This document shows, piece after piece, positions 25,587-35,849 of a stretch of 42,381 bases of DNA. The stretch covers positions 1 to 42,381 of the forward strand of contig JAQICV010000088.1 of the NCBI GenBank assembly GCA_027858315.1, in the 5' to 3' direction. The notes below the pieces were generated by a model that saw nothing but the letters and a program-made list of their open reading frames with translations, was not told the DNA's origin and did no database searches. A program made the translations under genes and the position numbers. Source of the DNA: Candidatus Woesearchaeota archaeon. Lineage in GTDB: Archaea; Nanobdellota; Nanobdellia; Woesearchaeales; UBA583. Positions within the stretch are counted from its first letter, which is position 1. Every line of letters starts with the position of its first letter.

Positions 25587-28500
25587 ATGATTTGTTATTA
25601 TTATATAAAATTACCAGATGGCGGGAATATAAAAATTCCTGCCTCTTCTGGTATTTCTTCCTTAGATGAAGAATTAAACAAAAAAATAAAAGAATATAAA
25701 ACTTCTAATGATATAAATAATTCTGATGCTCTTTTAAATTATTTAACACAAGATTTAAAAGTTGATATACCAGTAGAAGATTTAAAAGAAATTTTAGTGG
25801 ATTCTAATGAAGATAATTTAATTAATAATATTAATGATTATTTAATTGATAATGGATCTTTAGGGAATCTATCTACTATTTTATTAAGAAAGATAACACA
25901 GGGCGAAACTACTTTTGAGTATATTCCACCTAAAAAAAGAAAGAATACAATTACTGGAAAAGAAAAAGTAGAATTAATAACTTTAAAAGATTTATTACAA
26001 AAATTACAAGAACCTATAGGACAAGATTATTTAGATAAGATAGATAATATAGGCATAATAAATAATATAAGTCCAGAAGAAAAACTTTTTGACTTAAATA
26101 ATAAATTACAAGAACTTAAAAATGCAGGAATAAATTCTAAAGTAGAAGTTTCTTTACATAATTTACTGAGTTCTGTTTTTAAAAGTTCTAATAAAAAACA
26201 AGCTTTATTGTATTCTTTAAATTTTTCCGGGAAAACAAGTGATTCTATTGTAGTAAGTACAGAAGAATCAATTGAACCTATAATTTTTTATAATGAGAGT
26301 AATTCTTTATCTTTAGCTTTAGGTATTTTTAAATACTTAGGAAAAAATTTAGATGAAGAAACTTTACAAGAAGTTTTAGAAGAATTTAATATTACACAGG
26401 AAATATCTCCACAAGATTTTTTTATGGGGAAATTTGTTAAAGATGAATATGTTCCAGAAGCATTAGCTACTTATTTAAAAGATCCAAAAATAAATCAAAC
26501 TCTAATAAATAGATTAGTTGAGGCTGTATTTATTAGTAACCAAAATTTTTATGGCTGAACTAATGCTCAAACCCAAGAGTTAATAAGTAATACTAAAGAT
26601 TTAATTAAATATATTGATTTAACTAAGTACTCTAAAGATCCTTTTTCCGAAGAAAAGGAATTAAATATTTTATATAAAAAAGAGTCAGAAGAGAACTCAG
26701 CTACTTTAGTAGATAATATTTCTAAAAGATTAAAAAACAAATCTATAAAGGAAAGAAGAGATTATTTTTATGCTCCTAAAGAGACTAAACAATTTTCTTC
26801 TGAAAACAATATTAATCATCAGCTAGATGCATATAACTTTATCCAAAGTAATCTATTATTTAAAAATGATTTAATTAAATTTCCAAGTATAGGAGAATAT
26901 GGAATTTATGTAGTTCCATTATCCATTAAATTAAATAAAAGAGGTCTGAGAATGACCGGATTGGGAGAAGTTAATGGAGAGTTTAAATTATTTTATGAAT
27001 ATTTTAATGATGATAATATTAAAATTGAATATAGAAAATTAGAAACTACACAAAATCCCCCTCAATTAGAAAATGCAGCTACTTTAGCGAAAGAAAATAC
27101 TATTTCAATTGTCTCTTCTGGTAGCACTTTTTTAGATTCAGAAATTGTGAAAAACAATGTCTCAAGAGGATCTACTGTTTTTAGTAAAAGAGGAAAAAAA
27201 GAATATATTAACACTGTTAAAGCAATACATCCGGGAGGTATAGAAGTAAATTCTAAAGGAAAATTCTTAATTCCTTTTGATAATATTACTAAAATAACTG
27301 TTCCTAATTCTGAACATTTTGTAGATAAAGAGTTTACAGATAATGACCGCAATAAATTTAGTTCCTTAAAAAATTATTCTGAGATCACTAGAAAAATATC
27401 TCCTCATTTTTACTTGGAGACAGGAGATTTAATTGTTTATGCAGATGAACAAAGTGATAGAATCAATAGAGTAGTGAGTACTTCTGATTTATATGTATAT
27501 ATGTTGATTAAAAACAAAAAAGGAGAACATTCTATACAGGAACTTCCAAAAGAAACTATTAGAAGTGCTTTTAAGAAAAATAAACCTTTATCTTTAGATG
27601 AAAGTTTTAGAATAGCTGCTTTTGATAATGTAGTTACTAGAGACAAGTCTATCTCTAAATATATTTACTCTTACTTTAGTAATTATGAATTAGCAAAAAA
27701 TGATGATTATGTGATCATTGATTTAGAAAACTCTTCTGGTATATTTCAAATAATAGATAAAAAGAATAATGTTTTTAATAAAATTGATATAAAAGCAGGA
27801 GAAAATAATTTATCTAATCATTATATTAAAATTGATGATACTTCTAAGTTAAAGAAATTTATAACTACAAGAGATATTTCTTCAGAGTATGCTGTAGATG
27901 TATCTGATGTAAATAATTGAAATATTGAAACAGAAAAACCTGATGGAGAATATTCTGAGTTAGCTTATTTTATTCCAAAAGGAACTGATATTTCTAGTAT
28001 GACTTTATTACATAGTAATAATCTTAATAAAGGATTTAGTGTTGAGGCAAATAAAAATATAGCTGTTCCCGATAATTATGTTAATGTAACTCAACAATTA
28101 AAAGAGCGGATAGCAAAAGAAACAGGGAAAGAAGTAGAAGGTTTATTTGTTCGTAAATCGGGAAGTTTTATATGAAGGAATGTTAATAGATTTTTTAGAT
28201 TTAAAGAATTTTCTCAGCTTTCTTTAGATCAAAAAGAATTCTTACTTCAAACAAATGCTTATGTGACATTAACTAATAGAATAGGTTTAGAGAATAAAAT
28301 CTATAGAGTAGCTAATTTAGGAGAAAATTCTGTTACTTTAGAATATAATACTTTTTCAAATACAGGAAAATTCTTAACTATATTGAAAGATGTATCTAAA
28401 GAAGAATTCTTTAAACGAGTCGGTATTTATTACATAATGCATGGAAATGATAAAATACCTTTTATTAAAAGAGAGCAAATACAGATACAAAAAAACAATC

Positions 28501-29123
28501 AAATTGATCCTGATATATCTCAAAGAAAAGATATTTATACAAAAGTATCTTCTTTATTTTCTAATATATTTAAAATAAAGGTAGATATTTCTTCTGATTA
28601 TACAGAGATGAATGATAAGAAAGCTTGAGTAGAATCAGAATCAGGAAAAGAACCTAAAATAGTTTTAAATTTAAACAATAATAAAGCTAATGATACGGAT
28701 TTAGTACATGAGTATTTACACTTATTTTTATTTGCTTTAAAATATAATAGTCCTTTTTTATATGAAGAATTACTATTAGATTATAAAAATAAAAATAGTA
28801 TAGAGTATTCAGACTGGAATTTAATTGAAGAATCTTTAATAGCAAAATTATCAGATTTTATGAATAATAAATCTAAACTTCCTTTAGTAAATTTTAAGTA
28901 TTTTTCTCAGGCATTTTCAGAATCTTTGGATGCTATGAAATTAAAAGATGTGTCTATAGAAAATAATATTTTTGGTATTTTAAATAAATCAATGAAAGAA
29001 ATATTTCCTGAAATAGACAGTAAAGTGATGAATGAAGGAGTAATACTTTTTGAAAGTAATTTTAAAGATTGGTTCTCTGATAAGATAAAAAATGATAAGA
29101 ATTTTAAAATGGAGTGTATATAA
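25587..29123 (+). CDS. Giant protein with C-terminal zincin (HExxH) domain (1178 aa), TGA read as Trp
   Basis: The ATG lies one codon after the TAG stop of the polymerase gene and in the same frame. The frame runs to TAA 29121-29123 with at least four in-frame TGA codons (26556, 27918, 28173, 28626). The first 900 residues are not recognised. Near the end, VHEYLH gives H1041-E1042-H1045, the zinc-binding and catalytic set of zincin metallopeptidases. E1081/E1082 in NLIEES, about 36 residues later, are candidate third ligands. Zincin domains have been described in giant proteins of crAss-like phages, to my recollection. The protein could process other cargo proteins or host targets after ejection (inference). 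It ends with the TAATG overlap that starts the next gene. A strong hairpin lies near its start. Confidence 0.75.
25612..25653 (+). other. Strong mRNA hairpin downstream of the polymerase/zincin TAG junction
   Basis: TACCAGA (25612-25618) pairs with TCTGGTA (25647-25653). Inside it, GGCGGGAAT (25620-25628) pairs with ATTCCTGCC (25635-25643, one G-U) around loop ATAAAA. Sixteen pairs in AT-rich coding DNA, with rare GGC, GGG and GCC codons, begin 28 bases after the TAG codon. It may affect initiation of the zincin gene or read-through of TAG. Confidence 0.5.
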
Positions 29124-32100
29124 TGGATGCAAGATGTGTATATACAGTAGTTATAGACGGTAAAGAAGTTTCCATGAATTTGAAGGAACTTACAGAACAC
29201 TATTATAAAACTACTGATTTATTAAAGAGAAGTAGAATCTTTAGTTCTGAAGAAACTCAATTAGCTGCAATAGAACAGATAACAAAGAATGTAAAAAGTA
29301 AAGAATCTTTAAAAGCAGAAAATATAACTTTAGTAAGAGACTTTGCAACTAAAGAACAACCTCAACTTATTAGAGAACTAGGTTTATCTGAGCAAGATAG
29401 ACTAGTTCCTGAATATGTAGAAAGTAATAGAATTATAAAATATATAGAAGATAAAATTAACACAGGAGAAGAACCTATTTTAGATTCTAAGGAACATCCT
29501 GAGTTAAATAAATATATGCAATTAGATTCATTGTCTAGATATACAAAAGAAAAAGTAAATCATTATCTAAAAGAAATTACTGAACTAATAAAATTTGATA
29601 AAAAGACTATGATAGTTGCTAGAGACTTACATGGAATTTTAGTTGCTGTTTCTAAGTATAATGGAAATTTTGATCATCCCATAGTAGAGAAAGCTTTAGA
29701 ATCTTTTTATGAGAATAATCAAGAAATATTAGAGGGAGATAAAAGAATTTGGAAGAAAGTTTTAATCAGTACTTTAGATAGAGTACATACATATTTGAAA
29801 AATAGAGGAACTATTTTATCTTCTGTATCTCTTTTGTCTGAACAAGGTATTACTGATTTAGGTACTACAATTGATTCTATTGTTGTAGATTCAAATGGAG
29901 ATTCTCATATATTTGATTTAAAAGTTTCTAAAAAATCTTTTGATCAATGGGATATATCAAAAATACAAGAAACAGATTGAATATTAGCTTTAAACAGACA
30001 ACTTTTAGGACAATATACAGAAATAAAAAACACTTCATTAAATATAATTCCTATAGAACTTGGGGATTTTACTAATGGAAAATTAAATCCAGAAAATCTA
30101 GGATTTAGTACAGTACAAATTAGGACTGCTGATCAACCTACTTTGTGAGAATCTGGAAAGCTTAAAAAAATTGCTAAAAAGATAGTTCCTGAAACTTTAT
30201 TTGCTTCTTATGATCCATTAAGGAAGAAAGAATTACTTACGGATTTAGAAGTACTATTACCTGGATATACTGTTAAAACTGCAAAAGAAGAAACTGATAT
30301 TGAAAAACTAGTAGAGAAGGCTAAAAAGACTGGTAAATGGTATTATTATAATAAATATGAGTTACCAGAAATGCCTAAAGGATCTATTGTTATTAAAGAT
30401 ATAGATTCAGAAGGACGTACCAAAACAACAGAACAAAAAGAAAAAGAGTTTAGAAAAAAAGTAACTCCTGTATTAGCTAGAGTTTTAGAAGATGCAGCAA
30501 AAAATGTATCTGTATTAAGGGAGAAGATAACAAGTGCTATTGCAGATCCAGATAATAAAATATTGACAAGTAAGAACACAGAACAAAAAGCACTTGTTAA
30601 TAATGTTTTAAAAGATTTTATACATGGTACTTATCGAGTAGTAAAAGATACTCAAGAAATGACTTCTTTAGGATTTATAGTTTTAGAAAATACTAAAAAT
30701 GGAAAACTTTCTGTAATTAATATTTCCGCACATGGACAGAAAGCTTCTTTTGATGAAGATTTAATTTATGAAGAAGTAGAATATATTAAAACATTTGCAT
30801 TTCTAAATAGATTTTATAATGAACTTGGTTTAAATAGAACAGAGATTGAAGAGATTATAATACTTAATTTAGATGGTTTACAGGTAGGTGGAAAAGATGT
30901 AGAGAAAATGTTTAATAAGTTTACTGAGTTAATGCAAGTTAAAAAACTTACTAATAAACTAACACATAAGAATATAACACCTTTATTAGAAAGAGCTTGA
31001 AATTTAGTGAGAAGTAGTTTAAGAACATATTCAGGAACTGATAGAACTCAGGTAGAAAATATTCTAAAACCTATATGAAATGAATCTTTTCAAAATATTT
31101 CTTATGAAAAACTTAGAGAAATACAAAAAAGTATGTTTGAAGCATTTCCTGATTTAGTTGACCAAACTCGACAACCTTCAATATCTTTTAGTGACCAAAG
31201 GCAATATTTATTTGCTATGATACAAGTATTATTATTAAGTAAATCAGGACAACTCCCAGAAGGAGACTTTTTAGGTATGAGAGATTTTAGTATAGGATGG
31301 CCTGATGTCAAAAGTTTAGTTGCATCTTTATATAGTAAATCACAAGAAAAATATAATAAAGAAGGCAAAAAAATTCTAGGTGTTATGGGTTCTTTAAGAT
31401 TATCTACTCCTGATAAAATTGGTTCAATAGATTTACAAAGTATAAATAAAATTATTTCTTTAACCAATAGTAGAATTAGGCAATTAATGGTAAAGCAATC
31501 TAGTAAACTAAATGGAATCACCACAGAATTTTATGATAAAATTGGGTATTCTAAAACTGCTAGAAATTTTATAGGAGAGTCGCGTTCTAAATTTAAAAAT
31601 ATTTGAGTATTAGATGATACTGGAGACATTTCTATTAAGTGGCAATTAAAAAATCCATATGAAAATAATATAGATAATGTTATGACTGATGCAGAAAGAG
31701 AATATGCTAAAAAAATTCTTTTTGAGATACAAAAATATATGTTGAATCTTAAAACAAAAGACATAGAAAGTATTGATATTTCTACATTAGAAACAATTAA
31801 AAAAACAGACAAAAGCCAAGAAATCTTAAAAGCTATAGAGAGTGAAGAGTATTTTAAAATGCCTTTAATTAGATCTCAACAATTAGATAGATATGGTAGA
31901 GCTCTAAGTGGTGGTATTAAAGGTATGTTTCAATCTGGAAGAGAATTATCTAATGAATTTGAAGATTTTATTGATACTCGAGAATTAAGTAAAGAAGATT
32001 TAGAAAATATTAATAAGCAACAAAAAGGGTTGTATGAAATGCCTGATGTATATGCTATGCAAAATGATGAATCTAAAGCAGAAGCAATACGAAGACATAA

Positions 32101-33757
32101 GGACACAGTTTATTGGGAATTAAATTTAGACACAATAGCTCATAAAGTTGCATTTACTAAAATCCGAAAAAATTTATTAGACCACAAACTCCCTATTATA
32201 AGTGCTTATATTTGATGAATGAAATTGCAGTCAGGGAAAAAGAATGAAGATATGTCTAAAGAACTTGATTATATTATCGATCAGGTAACTGTAGCAGCAT
32301 TAGATGGCCCAATAGTAGATGAAGAATTTAAAGACCCCTCTATTGTAATAGCAGCAGTTAAAAAAATTACTACTATTGGAATGCTTGCTTTTAGACCTGT
32401 TTTAATGGCAAAAGAATTAAGTATTGGATTACTTAAAGGATTTAATATAGCAGCTTCTAAAGTCTTTGGGAAAGATTTATTTGATTCAAGGTCATTGACA
32501 CTTGCATTAGAAAAATTAGGAACTGCCAAAAAAACTTTCGCAGCTGAATTTAATTTAATTGATAGATTAAATCATTATTATGGAATAGCTAATATGGACT
32601 TAAATACTATTGCTGAAAAAATGCAGACTGATAGAAGAGGTTTTATGAAAGGTTTAAGTCCTTGAATGTATGCAATGAATACTATACCAGATTATTATAA
32701 TAGAATGGCTTTATTTTTAGCTAAAATGATTTATGATGGATCTTATGATGCACATGAACTTGTTAATGGGGAATTAAAATACAATACTAAAAAAGATGCC
32801 AGATTTTCTTATTATTTTGAAAATAGACATAAATATGTAAATGATGATGGTAATTATACTCCTGCATTAAAGGATGAGAAATATAATAGACAAAGAAATT
32901 TATATTTATTATTAGCAAACCAACTTACTATTGAAAGAACTGGGTTAACTGATGAAAAGTTTTCTGAAACTATATTAATAGACCAAGCATATATAGAAAA
33001 AGAAAGGGATAGTTTTAAATCTCTCGCAGATACTGCATATGGATATTACCATAAGGATTCTCAGGCTCTTTTACATAACATGGCTTTTGGGATTACATTT
33101 ATGCAATTCATGCAATATTGACCAGGCAAAATGCAAATGTGGTTTGGAAAGCCAGTTTCAGCAGAAATAAGTCCTATAGGAAAATTTGCTCAAAAGTTTA
33201 TTACTGATGATGATGGAAATAAACAATTACTATGAAGAGAACAAATATTAGATGAAGAGGGTAATTTCACAGGTGATTTTAAGCCCACTACTATTAATAC
33301 AGGAGACCCTTTAATTGAATGACAAGGATCTCCTCAAGAAGGACTTTTCTATGCCCTAGGATATACTATTCAAGATATTTTTAGAGGTAATTTTTCAGAC
33401 ATTAAAAAAGATGAGAAGGAAAGATTAGGGAAACTTCAATTTGCAGCTATAGATGGATTATTGTTAGTATTATTCTGAGGAATGATTGTAGCTATGATTA
33501 AAGGAGCTAGAGAAGATTGAGGAGAAGATGAAGTTGGAGAAGATATGTTAAAATTTGCAGAGGCTGTTTCAACAAAAGTATTAAATGAACAAAATGTATA
33601 TCAAAATACTTTGGGAGCATTTAGTTCAGAACCAGCATGACTTACTTATTCTACAAAAGTAGCAGGAGATACTCAAGATGCTATTACTGGAACCGGCAGT
33701 TTAAAAAATATGGTAGGACAAAATTTCAGAGCATTTGAAATCTGAGATATGGAATAA
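29123..33757 (+). CDS. Giant protein with PD-(D/E)XK nuclease domain and C-terminal membrane segment (1544 aa), TGA read as Trp
   Basis: The start ATG overlaps the preceding TAA (TAATG); a GTG at 29114 in the same frame is a less likely start. The frame ends at TAA 33755-33757 and holds about fifteen in-frame TGA codons, including two in a row at 32213-32218. Residues about 248-290 fit the PD-(D/E)XK nuclease fold: D251 and D256 in TIDSIVVD, then HIFDLKVSK with D265 and K267, followed by a helix with LNRQLLGQY. A hydrophobic stretch near 1443-1462 (LLLVLFWGMIVAMI) looks like one transmembrane helix, shortly before the C-terminus. The long middle is helical and unrecognised. As the last gene of the late cassette it is probably a packaged, ejected protein acting on DNA; whether the nuclease targets host or phage DNA cannot be told. 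Confidence 0.75.
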
Positions 33758-33760
33758 AAA

Positions 33761-33795
33761 AAAATCCCCCACGCAATTAAGCGATGGGGGATTTT
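33761..33795. terminator. Bidirectional terminator between convergent late and minus-strand units
   Basis: AAAATCCCCCACGC (33761-33774) pairs with GCG-A-TGGGGGATTTT (33781-33795) with one bulged A and loop AATTAA. T-runs lie on the right (plus reading), and the A-run at 33756-33764 gives a U-run for minus-strand transcripts. It sits exactly between the last recoded gene and the convergent lysozyme-like gene. Confidence 0.9.
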
Positions 33796-33799
33796 CTGT

Positions 33800-34591
33800 T
33801 TAGTACCTTTTTAAATATCTTTCAATAGAAGCACCATATCTATCTTTAAAGCCTTTTTTAGCTAAATCAGTATTTTTAGTATCATATAGCCAATCAAAAA
33901 ATGTTTTTGCTCCCATGTGATGCATTGCTCCTGCAATTTTATTTTCTGTTAAAGTATGTCCTTTAATAGTTTTGCCTATTAAATCATCAATAGATTTATC
34001 AGGAGCATTATGGTTTTTCAGATAATTATTTAAATATTTTTTATTAAGTTCTTTGAGTTTTAAAGCAGACTCATGTTGTAATATAGTATCTTTAGAAAAA
34101 GCTTCTTTACTAGAATTTACTGCTTTAAAAGCATCTTCTCCAAATTGATACAAGCCATAATATCCTAATGAATTTTCTATTGTTGGATTATAAGTACTTT
34201 CTCCTTTAGCTAAAGTATCTAAATATATTTTATCTTCCTCAGAAATTGGTAATGTATATATTTCTTCTTGTATTTCATTTGAATAAACAGGTTCTTTCTT
34301 TTCCTCTTTTTTAATAGGTGTACTATTTTCTTCAAGTTTTTTTATCTCTAAAGAATTCTGTTTTTCTGTGGATTGTTTTATTCTCTTTAAAGCTGTTTTA
34401 TCTCTAAAAGAGATTAAAGGAGGAAACTCAACTACAGAAGTATTATCAATTTTTTCTCTTGAATCCACTAATTCACTAAATTCTTTCTTAAAGAAAGGAT
34501 TTTTTGGTAAAGGAAGTTCATTATCTTCATAATATTTTAGCATTTCTGCTCTCTGTGTAATTATAGGTGTGAAAGTTGCAAAATTTTCCAT
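33800..34591 (-). CDS. Lysozyme-like/lytic transglycosylase protein
   Basis: 263 residues. Residues 1-120 are a charged, probably extended region starting MENFATFTPII. Residues about 121-263 resemble the lysozyme-like fold of phage transglycosylases: Glu131 in KGESTYNP is the likely catalytic acid, followed by SLGYYGLYQFGEDAF (141-155) and a late segment AGAMHHMGAKTFFDWLYD. The substrate would be peptidoglycan, for cell-wall penetration at infection or for lysis. No signal peptide is seen, so export would need a holin or delivery in the particle. The N-terminal FATFxPII is shared with the 618-aa late protein, which favours a virion location. Trp is TGG. The gene is the only one in its unit: terminators on both sides and a candidate promoter upstream. 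Confidence 0.75.
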   Translation of the reverse strand: MENFATFTPIITQRAEMLKYYEDNELPLPKNPFFKKEFSELVDSREKIDNTSVVEFPPLISFRDKTALKRIKQSTEKQNSLEIKKLEENSTPIKKEEKKEPVYSNEIQEEIYTLPISEEDKIYLDTLAKGESTYNPTIENSLGYYGLYQFGEDAFKAVNSSKEAFSKDTILQHESALKLKELNKKYLNNYLKNHNAPDKSIDDLIGKTIKGHTLTENKIAGAMHHMGAKTFFDWLYDTKNTDLAKKGFKDRYGASIERYLKRY

Positions 34592-34615
34592 AAAGTTTAA
34601 TTTTCTATTAATCTA

Positions 34616-34649
34616 CAAAGTTACTTTATTATATCCTAATAAATTCAAA
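34616..34649 (-). promoter_or_regulatory. Candidate Bacteroidota-type promoter for the lysozyme-like gene
   Basis: On the minus strand TAACTTTG (34623-34616) matches the Bacteroidota -7 element TAnnTTTG. A TTTG at 34649-34646 lies 22 bases upstream, slightly longer than the usual spacing for the -33 element. The element is 25 bases before the ATG and just after the terminator of the upstream operon, where a promoter is needed. Confidence 0.45.
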
Positions 34650-34654
34650 ATTAT

Positions 34655-34686
34655 TAAAAAAAATAAAGGACACTATCTAAGTGCCC
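34655..34686 (-). terminator. Intrinsic terminator of the minus-strand small-gene operon
   Basis: Read on the minus strand, GGGCACT (34686-34680) pairs with AGTGTCC (34674-34668, one G-U) around loop TAGAT. It is followed by TTTATTTTTTTT (34667-34656). It lies 6 bases after the stop of the 87-aa gene. Confidence 0.85.
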
Positions 34687-34692
34687 ATAATT

Positions 34693-34956
34693 TTATTCTG
34701 TAACATATGTTTTTATATGTTCATTATTTTTATTAAATAAAGTTGTTATCTGAAGATTTAATTGTTCAGTTGCTTTAATAGCTGCATAATTAATATTAAA
34801 CAATCCATGATATATTAATTGTATAATATTTTTTAACTGTTCTGCAGTTGGATAAGTTTTCTTTTCTCTATAAATATATTCTGAGATAAAACTATTTAAT
34901 TCTTTCTGAGTAATCCTTTCTCTATTTAATATTTTTATTATAATGTTTTTATACAT
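34693..34956 (-). CDS. Small phage protein of unknown function (87 aa)
   Basis: 87 residues, starting MYKNIIIKILNRERITQKELNSF. It is basic and helical with no cysteines and no hydrophobic stretch long enough for a membrane helix. No family is recognised. It starts 9 bases after the stop of the kinase gene, and its stop (TAA) is followed by a strong terminator, so it is the last gene of the long minus-strand operon. Confidence 0.65.
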   Translation of the reverse strand: MYKNIIIKILNRERITQKELNSFISEYIYREKKTYPTAEQLKNIIQLIYHGLFNINYAAIKATEQLNLQITTLFNKNNEHIKTYVTE

Positions 34957-34965
34957 AAATTTTCT

Positions 34966-35376
34966 TTATTTAAGATACTTTCTATACATGTTCATTATCA
35001 CGTCTTCTCCTACTGGTTTTTTTCTGTTTTTATCTCTTTGGACACATTCTTCAACTGGGGTATTAAACTCTTTTAAAACAAAGTCTATATCTCTCTCATT
35101 AGCAATTTTCTCCCACCAGTTATAGTGCCTCTGAGAAAAATTCGTGTCATCAACTATTATAGAAAATCCAGCATCAAGTAAATAATTTCCTGCTTTATGT
35201 TGTATATCTAAAACTAACTTTTCAAATTTTTGGTTAAAAGGAGGATTACCCATAAATTCTCTAATAGAATCTTTATTAATTCTTTTAAAATTAATAAATT
35301 TAGTACAATGTATTACTGCAAAAGTACTTTTACCAGATGCAGGCAACCCTCTTAAAAATAATATTTGTTGATTCAT
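34966..35376 (-). CDS. Polynucleotide-kinase-like P-loop protein
   Basis: 136 residues, a single P-loop kinase domain. GLPASGKST (10-18) is the Walker A loop. INKDSIREFM follows, as in T4 polynucleotide kinase and related AAA_33 kinases. VDDTNF is the Walker B-like acid region, and ECVQRDKNR...PVGEDVI is the arginine lid. The length fits the kinase half of T4 Pnk only; the C-terminal phosphatase domain is absent. The likely reaction is ATP-dependent phosphorylation of 5'-OH ends of RNA or DNA. With the RNA ligase gene at the right end of the window it could form an RNA-repair pathway (inference). Trp is TGG (a tandem TGG TGG in YNWWEK). Confidence 0.8.
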   Translation of the reverse strand: MNQQILFLRGLPASGKSTFAVIHCTKFINFKRINKDSIREFMGNPPFNQKFEKLVLDIQHKAGNYLLDAGFSIIVDDTNFSQRHYNWWEKIANERDIDFVLKEFNTPVEECVQRDKNRKKPVGEDVIMNMYRKYLK

Positions 35377-35380
35377 AATT

Positions 35381-35677
35381 TTATTCTTTTAAAAATCCTA
35401 ATTCATTTAAACATGCTAATACTCCTTCTATTTCTTCACTTCCAAGAGACAAACGTTTTTCTTTCGATTTGTTTTTATAACTCCAGTGAATACTTAAATC
35501 GTAGCCTTCTCCATTAATCCATTTCATACAATGAAATAGATATTCATGATATTCACCATTTCCAATAGGAATTGTCGTTCTAAAACAAGTAGCTTTTAAA
35601 TCTCCTTCTTTTTTAGGAGTAAAGCTAAATTCTTCCCCTGAATTAAGTAACTTCTTTGCTTTCTTTTTATTCTTCAT
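35381..35677 (-). CDS. Small phage protein of unknown function (98 aa)
   Basis: 98 residues with a Lys-rich start (MKNKKKAKKLLNSGEEF). It continues with a mixed alpha/beta region that includes a beta-like stretch YHEYLFHCMKWINGEGYDLSI and a short C-terminal helix ending LNELGFLKE. No family is recognised. It ends 4 bases before the kinase start and follows the preceding stop by a single base, so it is clearly within the same operon. The stop is TAA and Trp codons are TGG. Confidence 0.65.
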   Translation of the reverse strand: MKNKKKAKKLLNSGEEFSFTPKKEGDLKATCFRTTIPIGNGEYHEYLFHCMKWINGEGYDLSIHWSYKNKSKEKRLSLGSEEIEGVLACLNELGFLKE

Positions 35678-35678
35678 A

Positions 35679-35849
35679 TTATAAAGTTAATTCTACAGAA
35701 TCAGTTAACATCCAACTTATATTAGATGTTCCAATTCCTAATGTTTCCTCTATGTAATCTTCTATTAAATTTGGGTCTCCGTCATAAACAGTAATTTCAG
35801 CTACACCCAATTTATAATCTAAAATAATAAGATATTGTATATTACTCAT
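35679..35849 (-). CDS. Small phage protein of unknown function (56 aa)
   Basis: I choose the ATG at 35849, giving 56 residues starting MSNIQYLIILDYK. It overlaps the stop of the upstream gene in the arrangement ATGAGTAA, typical of coupled genes; an in-frame ATG at 35888 would give 69 residues but overlap more. The product is acidic, with alternating hydrophobic residues suggesting beta strands. The family is unknown. Confidence 0.6.
   Translation of the reverse strand: MSNIQYLIILDYKLGVAEITVYDGDPNLIEDYIEETLGIGTSNISWMLTDSVELTL

Noticed and set aside
1737-33757. The late region read in the standard code appears as more than thirty short broken genes, as if pseudogenised.
   Set aside because: All interruptions are TGA, frames never shift, motifs continue across them and intergenic gaps are absent; reassignment of TGA explains it better than decay.
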